From: Calycina herbarum
Lineage: Eukaryota; Ascomycota; Leotiomycetes; Helotiales; Pezizellaceae
DNA: 64,000 nucleotides
Direction of reading: 5' to 3'
Assembly: GCA_001414485.1 (NCBI GenBank)
Contig: LLEY01000027.1
Location: 372,001 to 436,000, forward strand
The position numbers and the translations under genes are program-made. Of the stretch, positions 24,319-35,355 are shown piece by piece; the stretch's first letter is position 1, and the number at the start of each line of letters is the position of its first letter. The notes beneath the pieces are model-generated. The model saw only the letters and a program-made list of their open reading frames with translations, had not been told where the DNA came from and ran no database searches.

Positions 24319-25923
24319 TCATTTCCACTCTACACTCCAAGTCCCCATCCCCCTTCTAAAAGGAACAACCTCCACGCCCTCCTTCCCCCTAAAAATCTCC
24401 TCAATCTTCTCCCCACCCTTCCTAAGAACAATCCTCTGCCCACTCCCATCCTTAACCCCATAAAACCCCCTTCCATAACCACCCAAAAAGCCTTCCAGAA
24501 TCTCCTTCGTTACATCCTCTTCTTTGATAAGCTTCCGCTCGATGGCGAGTTCGAAGGCATCTATGATGAGGGAGGTGACGTTTGCTTGCGTGAAGACTCC
24601 TGCTGCTGTCTTGCCTAGGCCGCCCTTCTTGGAGGAGACGGGGTGGGGTGCTGAGTCGGAGCCTAGGAAGAATTTGCCGGTTCCGGAGAGGGCTGCGTGG
24701 ATGAGAGCTGTTCGGTCGCCTGGTAGGAGTGTTAGTCTCGGTTCTTGTATTTGGGAGATGAGGGAGAGAGGAAGTACTTGGCCATTTTGCAACGGGTTTG
24801 CAGAAGCAAAATACGTCATCGGCCCAGTCATCTACTGTGAGGAAGAGATGGTGTGCTCTGTGGAAGTGAAACATCAGCAAATAACTTTTGATTCCAGGGA
24901 ATGCAATGCCTAGACTGTTGCGGAGGAGTTTGTACGTACGTGATGGTTCCTACGACATTTGGCCCACAAGCTTTGACGGTCTCAACCGCCTCCTTCGTTG
25001 TGCAATGCTCCAGAACGATCTTCAATTTTGGGAATTTCTCGTGAAGGCTCTTGAGCGTTGGCAAAAACGAACTCTCGGCATTGAGAATAGTAATGTTCTT
25101 ATCATGGTCCGAGGGACATTCTCCGTGCAAGTTCAAGACCATACCACATTGCTCCATTGCAGTGAAAACCGGATAGAATGGCTCATAAGAAATGACTCCA
25201 GAGGAAGAGTTTGTGGTGACACCAGCGGGATCTGAAATGTTTTGAGAAATTAGTAAAAGCGATTGTGACCTTTTGTTTACTCGAGACAGTGAAGGATTTC
25301 TTGGTATCGGATACTTACATGACTTTACACCAACAATTCCCTGAGCTTTGGCGCCTCTAATAACTGCCGGGGTAATGCTGGGATGAAGATAAAGAGTCAT
25401 AAGGTAGTTGATGTTCGAGTCAATTGCACGAAGACGTGCTTGGTAGGCCATCGCATCTGAAGAGGAGGTGACTGGTGGGACAAGATTGGGCATCTATTCA
25501 AAAACTTAGACTTAGTGTATATTCCTTGGGTCTTTAATCCATTCCCTTCATGAATGAAAAACATTCCACCCGTTTCGCATAATTCAATCCACTTTTGAGA
25601 GAAGTTTGTCCAAGGAAAGAGCACTCCAGGCCAAAATTGAATGATTGCAACAATTCGAGAAATATGGGACTTGAGGGACCGTCTCCTCTGCAAGTCTAAT
25701 CTTGCCTTCCTCCCCAACATCTCATATCCCATCAAACAAAAACCAAAGTATACCAAAAACAGTAAAAACAGAATCAAGTACATTCACTTACCACATAAAC
25801 AGTATTGACACCACCCTTCTTAATCGTAGGAACCACAGTCTCCATCATAGCCCCATCACGAAGATGCACGTGAAAATCAGCTGAAGCGGGCAACTCAAGC
25901 CCATCAAACTTAGAGAGTGACAT
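24319..25923 (-). CDS. URA4: Dihydroorotase
   Basis: Five exons, 25792-25923, 25319-25493, 24940-25231, 24778-24857 and 24319-24719, join to 359 aa, close to yeast Ura4. The enzyme is a zinc amidohydrolase that cyclises carbamoyl-aspartate to dihydroorotate, step three of pyrimidine synthesis, in the cytosol. Metal ligands HVHLR occur at residues 18-22. The carboxylated Lys is K101 in GVKSYPAGVTTNS, LNLHGE and LEHCTT supply further His ligands, and the catalytic Asp is in LGSDSAPHP. The last intron (24720-24777) carries ACTAAC, which restores KPVAKWPSDRTALI; without splicing, two frames overlap here. The third exon's predecessor intron has no stop in frame, so an unspliced reading would insert about 30 residues. 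Expected to be constitutive. Confidence 0.95.
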
Positions 25924-26555
25924 CTTCACTGTATAATATCAGTTTTAAAGCCCAAAAATTAGCAGAGCCGAGTTCGCGAAAATAAGATGGTGCTTGACTG
26001 TGGGTTTCTGAATGATGAGGAGAGAGCTTACCAAGAAAACTTTGTGTGTTGGGGTTGTGCTATCGGGATGGGACGAATACGAGAAAATCCCGTTTTGCCT
26101 TGTTCACTCGGGGTACTTTCGAAAATTATTAGAGATTCTCAAAGTCCTAGGAAGGCTAAGATAGGCAATCTAGTTTCTACTACGAGTAGAAGGGTTTCGG
26201 TAGGTCCAGAAAAGATTGTGACGGCAGAAGTTAGTCAGCAACACTAGAAAACCGCAACGCCAAGCGATCTGGAAAAATCCCACTTTCATTAACTTTTTGG
26301 TGCAACTACCCATCGCTGCCAGAAACTACTTAAATGGTCCTGGCGGCTTTGCAATAAAAGTATAGATCTCTCAATAAGAGTACATGACGACCTCAATTTC
26401 AATACTTGGATTTACGACAACCATCGTTCTATCTTGCAGACCTCTTTTACGCCAAACGATAATGCCACCAAATTCTCACGACGCCCCGCCCTACCATTTG
26501 ACCTGTACACATAGAGGCCTTTAGAAACCCTTCATAATAATCACACACTGCCCAT
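25924..26555. other. Intergenic: dihydroorotase promoter and ISWI 3' end
   Basis: About 630 bp. The left half should carry the dihydroorotase promoter, the right half the 3' UTR of the ISWI gene. No distinct motif is visible. Confidence 0.5.
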
Positions 26556-29500
26556 TCACTTCTTTCTACCACCCTTCTTGCCCTTGGTGCCTTTCGATGT
26601 GGCGGCAGCAGGACTTGAAGCAGTTGACATCACACTCGAAGCACGCGAAGAAGGCGCAGCGGATCCAGATTTGCTTCCAGCTGCCGATTTGACGTTATCG
26701 AGAGCTTTGTTCTATTGAAAAATTAGTTTAATACCAACTGAATGAAGTGATTGATCATACCTTTACTCCATTCTTGGCCTTCTTCTTAGCTGGTGCCATA
26801 CCTAGCACGCTGTCTTCATCGTTGGCATCATCCTCGGGTTCTCGCTTTCCCTTGCCAGTTGTGGCGCCATTCTTCGTGGGAGCCGCAGCATCCTCAAACT
26901 CTCTCGCAACAGTAGTAAGCAATGTTGTGCATCTTCTGCTGATCTCAATGGGTGTTCGACTCAGGAAGAACCAATCAAATCTGAACAGTGGACTCTCCCG
27001 AATATCATCACGGATACGCTCGTGAAGATTCTCGCCATCGAGGCCATATTTGTCAAGTAGTACAAGCAAGAATCGGTCTTCCTCTTCAGTGTAAACCTTC
27101 TTGTTTGTTGTGGAGACCGAGTAGTTGATCTTCAGCTGTTGTAACGGAACACGGTATTGTGACATCTTCTTTCGTAGCATCAAACGTTGATGTTCCATTT
27201 TCCGAGTCTTCTCCTCGCCTTCCTCGATGATTGCGATATACTTGGGATAATCAGCAATGTCGGTATAGCGTTCCCAGAAAACCTTGGCATATTTCTTGAT
27301 CTCGGCTTCCGTTTTGCCATCAACAACTTCTGCAATGGCATGGAAGTTCTTACGACCGAATTTACCAGATCCATTGACGAATTGTTGAAAATCACGACGA
27401 TTCCAATCTCCAAAGCCTTGCTGCGAAAGTTCTTGCTTTTGTTCTTGCTCCTCTTCTGTGAGGGGTACCGCATCGTCAATTTCTTCTTGATCAAGGTTGC
27501 GGTTGGCCTCTCGCTCAGCCAGGTCTTCCTCTGTTCCCTCTGCAAGGGGAACTTTGTATCCAATCTCCTTGCGATGGTAAGCAGTTTCACGATCTTGAAA
27601 CTCGGTAAGCAAGGTAGGGAAGAACTGGTAGTCGTGGACTGTGACTTGTTTTGGTGCACGAGGAGCCTTTGGCTTTGTATCTGCAACACGTCCTCCTGTG
27701 GAAAGAGCTTGTTTGTAGTACTTGTCCATCGAATACGATTGCTCCTTGCGCTCACGCTTGGCAGGATTGATCCAAGTCAAACCGATTTCTTTCTTTTTGT
27801 TGGTGAAGTCCTGACCATTCCATTCGTATGCCGACTCGGAGGTGAACTTTTGAAGATCATCGATTCCAAGTTTCTCGTATCGTGCATTGAGCTCTGCGGT
27901 TCTCTTTTCGCCATGTTTGAGGATTTCATCAATATCGTCGTCGTTCAAAGCCTGTCCTTTCTCTGCCAAAGCCCCTAGTCCACCATTGCTTTGGAAGACC
28001 TTCTCGGCGCCATGCTGGATCATGCTAAGAAGTTCGTCCTTGTTGGCAGCAGCCTTCGCAGCAGCTTGTGCACGACCTTGTTGAATGACCAATTGATCAA
28101 GTCGGAGCTTCTGTGCAGCACGCTCTAGAACCTTCTCTTCAATTGCGTTTTCCGTCACAAATCTATAGACAACCACCTGCTTAGTCTGTCCAATTCGATG
28201 GGCTCGGTCCATGGCTTGAAGATCTGCTTGAGGATTCCAATCGCTGTCGTACAATACAACGATGTCTGCACTAGTCAAGTTGATACCAAGGCCCCCTGCA
28301 CGGGTTGTCAAAAGGAAAACAAACTTCTCGGAGTCGGGTTTGTTGTAATCGTCAATGGCTGAGATTCTGTCCTCATGGGCGGTACCACCATCGATTCTGC
28401 AGTATTTGAACTCTCGAAAGACGCAGTAATCCTCAAGAATATCCAACAATCTACTCATTTGAGAGAAAATTAGAACACGGCTGCCAGCCTTTTTCATTCG
28501 AACGAGGAGCTTGTCAAGCATGACCATTTTTCCAGCATTGAAAATCAAATGCTCATCAGTGGTGTAAGGTGGGCCAGGTTCAGCGCCCTCGAAAAGGTAA
28601 GGGTGATTACAACACTTTCGGAGCTGCATGACGATGTTCAACAGTCGAGTCTTCGACTCCCGCTTGCCTCCGGCTCCATTGACTGCATCGATATCCTTCT
28701 CCAAAATCTTTTTGTACCATTTAACTTGCATATCGGACATGCCAATGTACAAGTTGATCTCCTTTTTGGGCAAAAGACTCTTCTCCACGTCGGCCTTGAC
28801 ACGTCGGAGTAAGAAAGGTCTCAAAACACGATGCAATTGCTGAACGACGGTGTCTTGGTCTTCGCCTTGTCCAGAGAACCACTGATCAAAAGCCTCGGCA
28901 TCTCCAAAAACATCGGGAAGAAGAAAGTTGAGCAACGCCCAAAGTTCGTGAAGGTTGTTTTGTAGAGGTGTTCCGGTGATCAAGAGGCGGTTTCGAGAGT
29001 TGAATAATCGAATAACCTGTGCAAGAGAGGACTCTTCATTTTTAATGCGATGGGCCTCATCAATAATGATATATTCCCAAGCAAACTTTTTCAAATGTGA
29101 CTTTTCTCGTAGAATCATTTCGTAACTCGTAATGCAAACATCGAATTTCTCATCAATGAGACGTTCGTTGATCAAATTGTGACGTTCCTCCTTGGCACCT
29201 TGAAGTACCAGGACATTGACCTCCGGAGTCCACTTCTCAAATTCTCGCTTCCAGTTGTCCAATGTAGATTTTGGCACAACCACAAGATGGGGACCTGTGA
29301 TGCCCATAATATGTCTCAAGTATCCCAAAAATGAAATTGTCTGGAGAGTTTTGCCCAAACCCATTTCATCTGCCAGAATTCCTGAGATACCGTTTTCGTG
29401 GAGGGAAATCAGCCAATTGAGACCTGCAACTTGATAGTCACGCATTTCACCGCCCTTGATGAAACCTGGAGATTCTCGGAATACAGTCTCAGCGGATCCA

Positions 29501-30163
29501 CCAACTTTCTCGTCTTTCAGAAGCTCTGCGTCCTCCTCTGCCTCAGTTCTGCGTCGTTTGTCGTTAGCCGCACCGCCTTGTCTATTATGGCCCTTCTTCG
29601 TCTTCTCGGCTTCTGCGTTCTGACGATCAATTTCGTGCATAATTTCTTTGATGCGCGGATTTGGGTTCGTCTTGATGAAATGTCGGAAAAGATCTGTCAA
29701 GCCAAGAAGATAACGAAACCGACGAATGGAATCATCCTCCTGGTTACCATGTGTGAGCTCTTATGCCTTTTTGTTGACTGAACGGAATATAGTTGGAAGC
29801 ATACCTTGGATTCTCCTAGAACATCATGCTTCTTGCCAAATACACTCCGGCGGAGTAAAGTAGCCTCTGATCTCCGCTTCCGGCCGTCTGCAGTTTGGGG
29901 ATCACCCACAACGCTGCTAGCAGTTGTGTTGGGATTTGTATCGGAGTCTTCAGTGTAGTCGGGGGTCTCATCAACATCCTGTGAATAAGTGTTAGCTTGA
30001 GTTGATATAGGTCGGCGCAGAGCGTAGAAGGCCGAATGAGGCGTTTGGTGGGAGGAGCCCTTACCATTGGATCTACAGGAAGTTGTCTGATTTCTGAAGC
30101 ATCTGCCATCGATGTATCTGTGTCGGTATTTGCACCGCTTGCGCGGGATGAGCGTGGTGCCAT
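26556..30163 (-). CDS. ISW2: ISWI-family chromatin-remodelling ATPase
   Basis: Four exons, 30065-30163, 29805-29978, 26761-29739 and 26556-26711, give 1135 aa, the usual ISWI length. It is a nuclear ATP-driven nucleosome-spacing motor. Helicase motifs: DEMGLGKT (Walker A, residues 215-222), DEAH (318-321), GTPLQNN, and the C-lobe with [16 protein letters not shown] and DRAHRIGQ. The HAND-SANT-SLIDE module follows, with SANT around the [15 protein letters not shown] segment and SLIDE around [17 protein letters not shown]. Exon 3 must be read from GAG at 29739 to recover [18 protein letters not shown], the conserved start of the ATPase region. A small last exon adds an Ala/Ser/Lys-rich basic tail. 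Which yeast paralogue (Isw1 or Isw2) it matches is a guess; filamentous fungi usually have one. Divergent from the gene at 30933. Confidence 0.95.
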
Positions 30164-30932
30164 CTTTGCGATACTCCAACCCTGAGGGGGCAGAAGTTAA
30201 TGCGCCGTATGCTATTTAGAGAGGACCTGGAACGGTCGTGTAAAATGCGTTGGTCGCGTTAATATTGAAGTTTCAGCCTCAAGCAGAGGTGGTAAATGTG
30301 TGAGTTCGTCAAATGCAGTGTGGTGTTGCTGGAGTTTGCTCCACGACGCGTCGAGGTAAAATGCGAGGCGGCTCAAGGAACTTTTGGGGAGCCGTGGCGC
30401 TTGGGCCAGCTTGCCTGGATATTGAAAGCGGCAGTAAATACACCTGGTTCGCACCTGCCATGCCTACCTTTGTTCTAGCTTTTTTAGGGTAACTCACAAT
30501 AATTATTCCAAGCGTCTAGGGTAATTCAAAATATTAATTTAGGTGTTTTTGAACAATCAAGTTCAATTGTCCCAAAGTATTTGGTAAATCGAAATTACAG
30601 CGGAAGGCTGATTTCGATGCCTAAATATTAAGGCTTAAATCCAAGGCAATAATTCCTAGGGTTCCTCGTTAAGTTAAAGACTACTGACTCAAATCCGTTC
30701 TTGGAGACAAACAACCTGAAAGCAAGCACTACACTACGCAACAGTACTGATTTGCTGCTCTTGGGGTATGCGAACGCTCGACACTCCAGCCACCTAATTC
30801 TATCATCTATCGCATATTCCCTTAAACCACATCGGGTGCGTTGACAAGGCCCCCTCTGCCTTCTGCAGGTTCCCGCGGAGGCAACTCCTGGCTGACAAGA
30901 ACCCCTCAAAGCCTGGAACCGCCGTCACAACA
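30164..30932. promoter_or_regulatory. Divergent intergenic region with a dispersed-repeat copy
   Basis: 769 bp between the ISWI start (-) and the DUF4588-like start (+), so it probably serves both promoters. Its middle (about 30425-30600) is one copy of the dispersed AT-rich repeat described separately, meaning an element has inserted into, or been kept within, a two-way promoter. Confidence 0.55.
30425..30600 (+). repeat. Dispersed AT-rich repeat, copy A
   Basis: Starts around GCGGCAGTAAATACACCTGG and runs through TTAGGGTAACTC to AACAATCAAGTTCAATTG and CAAAGTATTTGGTAAAT. The same ordered motifs recur at 34840-35015 (copy B, about 70% alike by eye), at 52520-52690 (copy C, weaker) and, for the first part, at 32738-32775. 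No coding potential; probably a non-autonomous element or its relic. Confidence 0.6.
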
Positions 30933-31778
30933 ATGGATTCTATGAGAAGCTTGAATACTTCTCTCCCTCGCACCTCGCCCCCAAAACAAGCGGTCGGCGG
31001 GCCTCCGGAACAACTTTTACATGCATTCAGAGCAGCTGCCCTGTCCGTTACCACCCTCTACAAGACCGCCGCCCAGAACCAAGGCAAAGCGAGAGCCGAT
31101 GGCTACCAGGACGCCTTGGACGAGCTGCTAGCATTTTTGGACAAAGAAGACATTGGATTGAGTGATGGGGAAGGCTGGAGGATTCGCAGATGGGCAACGG
31201 AACGATTAGATGGCCGAGACTCGGTTTCGCACGCTGAGAGCGAGGATGAGAACCCAATGGACAAGGCCGATGGGGCATCATCACCAGTCCTCCAAAGATC
31301 CCAAAGTGCAACACGATTAAGCCCAAACCCACGAACCGCCAGATCGGGTTCCCCTTCACGACCAGAGACAGTTATACCGACCTCCACCATCCCACCTCCA
31401 ATGTCGGATTCAACACAACCCACTCAACCTATTGACATGCCCCAACAGGGCTTTACATTCCGAGCCTCCCATCCATATCCACAAGATGCCGACTCGATAG
31501 TGGCGGACCTAGAAATGTCAGACAGCTCACGTACGCCAAGTCACGAAGGCTCAGTGCATTCAACAAACCCTGGAATCACAATTACACGCCCACCACGAAC
31601 CACGACACGACACAATACCCACACCGCACGAGTTAGCACACGAACGTCTAGCACGATAGGGACGATAGGGAAGGGCGCAGGGCAGAAGCGAAAGATCAAC
31701 ATGCACGAATTTTTCGACATTGGAAATGTCACCAAGGACGGTTTTGGTGGGGGTGGCAAGCGGGGGAGATTTATATAA
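30933..31778 (+). CDS. DUF4588 / HAPSTR1-like conserved protein
   Basis: Single exon, 281 aa, start at the first ATG (MDSMRSLN). Residues 20-90 are the conserved part: an Ala-rich helix (LLHAFRAAALSVTTLYKTAA), then a second helix with ARADGYQDALDELLAFLD and GEGWRIRRWATERLDG. From memory this is the DUF4588 pattern, which in animals defines HAPSTR1 (C16orf72), a partner of the ubiquitin ligase HUWE1 in stress responses. That assignment is recollection and not verified. Residues 95-240 are Ser/Thr/Pro-rich and disordered. The C-terminus is basic and Gly-rich (KRKINMHEFF, then GGGGKRGRF), possibly a nuclear targeting signal. It is divergently transcribed from ISWI. Confidence 0.6.
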   Translation: MDSMRSLNTSLPRTSPPKQAVGGPPEQLLHAFRAAALSVTTLYKTAAQNQGKARADGYQDALDELLAFLDKEDIGLSDGEGWRIRRWATERLDGRDSVSHAESEDENPMDKADGASSPVLQRSQSATRLSPNPRTARSGSPSRPETVIPTSTIPPPMSDSTQPTQPIDMPQQGFTFRASHPYPQDADSIVADLEMSDSSRTPSHEGSVHSTNPGITITRPPRTTTRHNTHTARVSTRTSSTIGTIGKGAGQKRKINMHEFFDIGNVTKDGFGGGGKRGRFI

Positions 31779-33250
31779 TTTTCGTTCAATTCTTTTTGCT
31801 TCGATACCAAGCGCAATCCCCGCATCAGCAGGGAGTCGCCTCCCTGTCGCATTTCTGGAGCATATGATGGCATAGGTGGTATTTTACTTTATGAAACTCA
31901 CGACGCATTGCAGGAGCTTTGGGAAACTTATTTGGGCATGGATCTGGGCACGGGAGGACTTTTGCTGCAAGGAAGGTAGCATTATAGACGGGTTAAATCA
32001 AGTGTAATTAGGCACTGGCTTGGGTCAGTGTTGTGCATGGAGGAGATGAGGAGTTGATATTGTCATATGGGAATGTATTTTGGGTGTTCTACTTGAGAAG
32101 ATACTCAATTAGTACGATCAATCAGAAATACTTTTGTCGGGTAGTGGAAGGCTGCACATTCATGGACTTTCTATGTTTAATCTCGAGAGCGTATAATTGA
32201 CTTTGTCGCTCAATCATGTCCTCCAGCAAGTGCTAAAATGGTCGCCGTATCATTGTCTTTTTGTTATTTCTCTTCTCAAGTGTACTTCTGTTGATTCTTC
32301 TTAGCAAAGCAAACTATTTTAAAGTTAATCAAAGTAGCATTGTATCGTCGTCATGTCTCTGACTATCTGTCTCATCCTTGCATCATATTGGGAGTTCGTT
32401 CAGTCATAATTTTCTCGTAGATTTTGCACAAAACCTACGTTCGGAGAACAATCGCGGAAGCAAAGTCTTGTTTCGGTTGTTCGCAGACATCTGAGGGTTC
32501 AATATTCCAGAAGAACTCATCTATGATACAAAAGTGATAGAAACTTCGAGAATTTTGAACGCTCTCGAACACTAGTCTGTTCTCTATGACCTCGAATGCT
32601 TTTATACAATGCTCTGTGAAGTGTGGTTTATAAGTGTTAGGGGGCTGGACTCGGACTCAATGAGTGGTTACTGGTGGTTGCAGATGGATGTCGGTGCAGT
32701 ACATGGGTTTGAACTTCTGTGTAACCCCCTCGTGATGGACATTAAATGCGGCAGTAGATAAACAAGAACTGGGTTGATAATCCCAGATGATTCCCAGTCT
32801 TGAGAATACTTTATTTCAGTTACCCTAGAAAGTTGAAACAACGATGGTTAGGTAGTATTTACTGCCACCTTATTGTACATCTTATTGTCCATCTCAACCT
32901 TGCTTACTTCATCTCTCTTTCTCTGCATCTTATGGTTGTTTAGGGCAAAATGACTGCCAAATTTCGTCTCAGAAAAAGACTAATGTTCCTCGTATTCTTG
33001 TGCATATATTATTTCTAAAATGATATTCGATTTATCCTACATACTATTGTGAATATATCCTTGATTTCTTTCATGGACCTTGATTGTTACTTCTCCTTAT
33101 TGATATTCACATATAATGGCTGTAAACTCGTTGTAACCAGCTAATGAGCATATAAATTCAGCTATTCTCACTCTCACTTTTAAAATCAATATCTACAATG
33201 CTCTCACCATCCAATATCCAACACCCAAAACCTTCCTTTTCTCTGAAACC
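31779..33250. other. Intergenic, ORF-poor
   Basis: About 1.5 kb with no open frame worth reporting. A short GCGGCAGTA motif at about 32750 and TACTGCCACC at about 32862-32871 face each other as an imperfect inverted pair and match the start of the dispersed repeat family (copies A-C). Confidence 0.5.
32738..32775 (+). repeat. Partial copy of the dispersed repeat
   Basis: ATGGACATTAAATGCGGCAG followed by TAGATAAACAAGAACTGGGT parallels the start of copies A and C (AGACCATAAAAGCGGCAGTA in copy C). Only this first portion is recognisable; an inverted counterpart lies near 32862-32871. Confidence 0.35.
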
Positions 33251-34010
33251 ATGAAACTAAATTTCGTTACCCCTTGTGGCCGATATGGCAAGGCTCGAGG
33301 AGAACGGTTCCTTCGCCACGTATCAACAGAAGAACCAGTGGAGGTAAACATTCCATTCTACCCTCATCCCAGAAAATACAACTTGTCACCAGACCCCCCG
33401 AAAATACTACTCAAACAACCAGGCATACATAGAAGCAAATCAAGCCTCCCTAGCAGCATGGAAAATCTGGAAAGCCGAAAGCCATCCAAGCACTAACCTT
33501 ACAAGAACCCCTTGGTTTGAACTCGTAGACTCCGATCTGAAAGAAATTAACGATTACATCCAAGGCAATTCTCACAATTTTGGGACCGGACTTTTCCTTC
33601 TTAGCAAACGCATAGAAGCCGGAAAGAAAGCCGATGAGTTTCTCCAAGGTCCTCACATCCAGTATGGCGGCTCAGAAGCAGACCATAAGCGCTGGCTAGA
33701 TGAATCATGGAAAGCACCACCATTTCTATCCAACATTTTTGATAAATTGCTGCTAGGAGGAAAAGCACGAGAGCGAGCAAAGAGGGAACTTGCCAATCTG
33801 TTTGACGATCGAGCAGCACCAAACTTGGGAGCACTAAGTAAGCTAGATTGGAATAGAGGACAGAGTTCCAGTAGTTCACAGCCAAATGCTAACAGATCGA
33901 CAGATGCTGTTCCTGGGCCATCCCCTTCACGCCTTGGGCTTGATGAGACTGATACAGGAGGAGGAGGGGTATTTCCCCATGACTGGCCCATAAAGAGACC
34001 CATACTATAA
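33251..34010 (+). CDS. Unknown 236-aa protein, two exons
   Basis: Exon 1 (33251-33343, 31 codons) ends in phase 0 at GAG before GTAAAC; exon 2 (33393-34010) begins ACC in phase 0 after ACCAG. The 49-nt intron is short but within fungal range, and no other pairing keeps the long downstream frame open from an ATG. The product is polar and mostly helical (NNQAYIEANQASLAAWKIWK, then KARERAKRELANLF). The tail is disordered, Ser/Gly-rich, and ends GGGGVFPHDWPIKRPIL. I recognise no domain, signal peptide or membrane segment. It could be a lineage-specific protein; the intron is the weak point of the model. Confidence 0.5.
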
Positions 34011-35355
34011 GCCCAAGAATCCTTCAATTTCCTCCAAGTATCATGGGAGTCATTTCTCTCTTGACATGCTTTTGGTGCTTCGGAAGACTGAATTGCAGAG
34101 TTCTAGAGTACCAAAAGAGCATTTTGGCAGTGCAGCTGAACAAGGCAACCAATACTAGAGAAATAGCGCGAGCCGTTGTTAGGCGGTTTAGATAGAATGT
34201 GGTGTTAGTATGAAACACGATTGAAGACATATTAATATTACATTTCATTGCTTGCTATTCTTAAATATCCACCTTTTCTGTTACGTGATGATTTGAAGTG
34301 AGGCCATCATTGCACTCGCAGCAATTTGCAAGTCCTCTAGAAAAGCGTAATTTGTTTGCAAATGAGGATCAAAAAAGTGCTACCTGAGGGTGCGGTTGAA
34401 GACTCACCAGACCAAGGTATATTGTGGATCGTTAAGGCACTTCTAGCGAATATACCAATCAGTTCACATTCTTTCAACCCCCAGCTATGAATAACATCTC
34501 AAACTGAGAAAGAATTTCAAGTCATGAAGGCTTCATGGTTGGATATCCAGTTACGAATATGGACTCAAATCACATTCGAGAAGACATTCTGTGCATACAA
34601 GCTTCCTTCCTTCCTTCCATGGAAATAGCCTTCTTTCCAAAAGCTCATAATTGTAATTTGAAGGGCTTCTATATTCAATTAAAGGGTCCTAACGAACTTG
34701 GTTCTCTTCTATTTTCATTTTTTAATCAGCATCGCGCGTTTCAAGAGAGCCGACCTTTTCCTGGCTGACAAACTCGTGGTAATTCTTGTATCAGAAGATT
34801 TTGAAGAGTTGAAGTAACCTCCGAAATAGTTTGAAACTCACGGTAGACAACAATCAATACCTTGGGTTCATACCTGCCTATCTAGCTCGTTGTTCCGGCT
34901 TTCTTGGGTAATTCAAGGTATTTGATCTAAACAGTTGAGACACTCTAGAATATTAACCCAGATGGTTTAGAACAATGAAGTTGGATTGTTTCAAAGTATC
35001 TAGGGTAATACTTGGAAAGTTTGGCACAAAGGGCTCTTTACTGCCAGTGTTTGTCTACCCCGAGGCAAAGCAGTCTTTCTTGGTTCTCCTATCCTTTTTC
35101 GACTATTAATTTGACTTCGACAATAATCTTTGAAACACTGGAGGGAGAGGGTGTAAGCAAAAGTCCGATTTACCTGAGCATGTTTTCACCTACTGACTCC
35201 CCGCTACCGTCGCTCGTCAACACGACAACCAAGAATTAAAAAGCACTCTGAACGAAAAACTACCAAAATTCAATCATCAATAGAAAAATATTACACCACC
35301 TAAGCGAGCCTCACCTGATACAACCTTGGCCCACTTTTATTCACCAAAGCCATCC
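34011..35355. other. Intergenic with dispersed-repeat copy B
   Basis: About 1.35 kb. The 3' part (34840-35015) is repeat copy B. No gene is visible; the last 120 bp should hold the leader of the HAD hydrolase gene. Confidence 0.5.
34840..35015 (+). repeat. Dispersed AT-rich repeat, copy B
   Basis: Contains ACTCACGGTAGACAACAATC, then CCTGCCTATCTAGC, TTGGGTAATTCAAGG, AATATTAACCCAGATGG, AACAATGAAGTTGGATTG and CAAAGTATCTAGGGTAAT. These appear in the same order and spacing as in copy A at 30425-30600, with roughly 30% differences by eye. Confidence 0.6.

Noticed and set aside
27187..27978. 263-codon frame antisense to ISWI
   Set aside because: Shadow of the conserved ISWI exon.
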